A stretch of DNA of 7,180 bases. It comes from Clostridia bacterium (lineage in GTDB: Bacteria; Bacillota; Clostridia; Peptostreptococcales; Anaerovoracaceae). The notes beneath the pieces are model-generated. The model was not told the origin of the DNA. It was given only the letters and a program-made list of their open reading frames with translations, and searched no databases. Where the stretch lies: assembly GCA_025997195.1 (NCBI GenBank), contig BNUG01000080.1, forward strand, positions 1 to 7,180. The letters run 5' to 3'. Position 1 is the first letter of the stretch. Each line of letters starts with the position of its first letter. Shown piece after piece: positions 5,996 to 7,180 of the stretch. A program made the position numbers and the translations under genes.

Positions 5996-7036
5996 ATGAA
6001 GACGATGTTATTTAAGGCGGGCAGTAGTCATAGGATCCTTGCGATCATGCTCACTCTAATACTGCTGACAGGTCTGCTTCCGCAGACTGTGTTTGCGGGT
6101 GAAAGCGCGGACGCGCCGCAGACGGCGGCAGATTCGTCATTCGCCGGCTTGACCGGCGAATCCACGATACCGGAAACCGCAGACGACTTCTCTGCTTCGC
6201 AGGTCGCGGAAGAACTCCCCATCGACGCGCTCGAAGTTGGCGACCCCATTACAGTCTATATAGACTTCGAGGGTTACAACCTCGGGCATGGGTTCTATAT
6301 CGATCCGACCAAGCTGACGTTACCCGCGGGGGCTACATCCGCCGACGCTACATTTGCGCTTTTGGAACAGACAAATCACGAGTACCGACATGACGGGGGT
6401 GACGATACTTTCTACCTTAGGCAGGTCAAAGGCTTTGGTGTAGGTTCGCAGGTCAATCCGCCGGACTACGTTACCGGGGCGCTTGACGGAGAAACGCTTT
6501 ATTCGCGTTCCGATGCCGACTGGCTCGGCGAGATGGACTATTATGTTTCATCAGGTTGGATGATCACGGTCAACCACGAAATGATCGGAACAGGAGCGGG
6601 TGCGCGAGTCCTCATGGACGGCGATGTGATTCGCTGGCAGTTTTCGGTTCTCGGTCTCGGTGCGGATTTGGGCGTAGCGCCGTCATTTTCGGAAGCCGCG
6701 GAACCACTTTACACCCATGCTGACAAGACCGCTTTATACCGCGCGCTCTTCACCGAAGGCGCGGGTCAGGAAGCAATCGATGCCGCCCTTGCTGTTATCA
6801 TCAACCCGACCGCCACGAACGAAGAAGTCGCGGCGGCGCTTGAAGAAATACTTGATCCCGAAACGACCCCTGAACCGGAAATAGTTCCAGAGTGGTTAAA
6901 GACGGAACTGTCCGGGGTGCAGACATGGCTTTTGGACAGTACGCCCGCGCCGTCCTTTGGTATATCCAAAGGTGAATGGCTGATGCTCGGCCTTGCGCGA
7001 GGCGGTTATGAAAAAGATAATCATTCCTTCCCCTGA
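5996..7036 (+). CDS. Secreted DUF4430 (transcobalamin-like) protein, truncated at its 3' end
   Basis: 346 codons remain. ATG 5996 is chosen because AAAGGAG (5983-5989) lies six bases upstream. A signal peptide (hydrophobic 14-28) likely cleaves after VFA34. A short linker leads to a DUF4430 domain (PF14478, about 80-225) with ITVYIDFEGYNLGHGFYI, the NPPDYV region, DWLGEMDYY, SGWMITVNH and GDVIRWQFSVLGLGADLGV; this domain resembles the C-terminal beta domain of transcobalamin and intrinsic factor. From about residue 300, EWLKTELSGVQTW and GEWLMLGLARGGY look like the start of an alpha/alpha-toroid (squalene-cyclase-like) domain. It stops after GGYE; the last seven residues (KDNHSFP) and the TGA at 7034-7036 come from transposase DNA read on the opposite strand. 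Such proteins are plausible extracellular cobamide binders, which the riboswitch upstream supports. This copy is probably non-functional or reduced to its beta domain. Confidence 0.85.
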   Translation: MKTMLFKAGSSHRILAIMLTLILLTGLLPQTVFAGESADAPQTAADSSFAGLTGESTIPETADDFSASQVAEELPIDALEVGDPITVYIDFEGYNLGHGFYIDPTKLTLPAGATSADATFALLEQTNHEYRHDGGDDTFYLRQVKGFGVGSQVNPPDYVTGALDGETLYSRSDADWLGEMDYYVSSGWMITVNHEMIGTGAGARVLMDGDVIRWQFSVLGLGADLGVAPSFSEAAEPLYTHADKTALYRALFTEGAGQEAIDAALAVIINPTATNEEVAAALEEILDPETTPEPEIVPEWLKTELSGVQTWLLDSTPAPSFGISKGEWLMLGLARGGYEKDNHSFP

Positions 7037-7180
7037 ATGTCATCTGTTTCGATCCGGGCTCAAGCGCACGTCCGAATACAAGCAGTTTCGCGAGCCCGTT
7101 AAGGTCATATCCGATCTCCGACCGGGACTTCGCCAGGTTGAGTACATCGTAAATCCCGAGAGCGTCATAAAGACTGTCAA
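7011..7180 (-). pseudogene. IS1634-like transposase, internal fragment joined to the broken DUF4430 gene
   Basis: Reading leftward from the window edge gives DSLYDALGIYDVLNLAK, then YDLNGLAKLLVFGRALEPGS, then KQMTFRGRNDYLF. A LYDxLGI segment followed by YDL...LLVFxRxLxPxSK is characteristic of the middle of IS1634-family transposases, before or at the start of the catalytic core. After DYLF (F codon 7011-7013) the reading continues as antisense DUF4430 sequence (HNRLAQG...), so the transposase's C-terminal half is missing on this side and its 5' end lies beyond 7180. No terminal inverted repeat is seen at the junction, so this is not a clean IS end. It is on the same strand as the fragment at 1-154, and the two segments do not overlap in the protein. 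Confidence 0.8.

Noticed and set aside
1..7180. Window as a closed circle joining the two transposase pieces
   Set aside because: The frames would join in phase, but that has a one-in-three chance, and by family comparison several dozen residues would be missing between the two pieces.

Overview
The window looks like a chromosomal accessory segment from a gut-type Firmicute (Clostridia-like). Supporting this are strong AGGAGG-type ribosome binding sites, sigma-A-like promoters (TTGACA-N17-TATATT), a Znu transporter with the GDRFPFRY/ACHN substrate-binding variant I associate with anaerobic Firmicutes, and a secreted transcobalamin-like protein behind a cobalamin riboswitch. The taxonomic call is inference; no rRNA or other marker is present.

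Layout. (1) 1-154, minus strand: 5' part of an IS1634-like transposase gene with a near-perfect promoter (200-228) and a strong hairpin just outside it (232-269). (2) 343-4049, plus strand: a zinc-acquisition locus. It holds a small two-helix membrane protein with an HxH...CxxCxH motif, then znuA, znuC and znuB (1-nt gap, then a 4-nt overlap), then a lipoprotein with a CCGND motif that overlaps znuB by 4 nt. A REP-like palindrome (729-748) lies between the small gene and znuA. (3) 4050-5511: a solitary AAA+ ATPase of the AAA_14/DUF4143 family with its own promoter. Three TGTGAT motifs at exact 32-bp intervals precede it. (4) 5631-5940: a cobalamin riboswitch followed by an intrinsic terminator. 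(5) 5996-7036: a secreted DUF4430 (transcobalamin-like) protein whose C-terminal helical domain is cut off after about residue 339. (6) 7011-7180, minus strand: an internal piece of an IS1634-like transposase abutting the break.

Function. The znu block would capture Zn(II) outside the membrane (ZnuA), import it (ZnuB/ZnuC), and is accompanied by two cell-envelope proteins rich in potential metal ligands. The riboswitch-controlled gene is a plausible B12 scavenging protein made when cobalamin is scarce, but this copy appears broken by the IS-related junction. The ATPase is probably an independent, recently acquired unit.

Most worth a second look: the abrupt transposase/transcobalamin junction, the 32-bp phased repeats before the ATPase gene, and the two little-known envelope proteins flanking znuACB.
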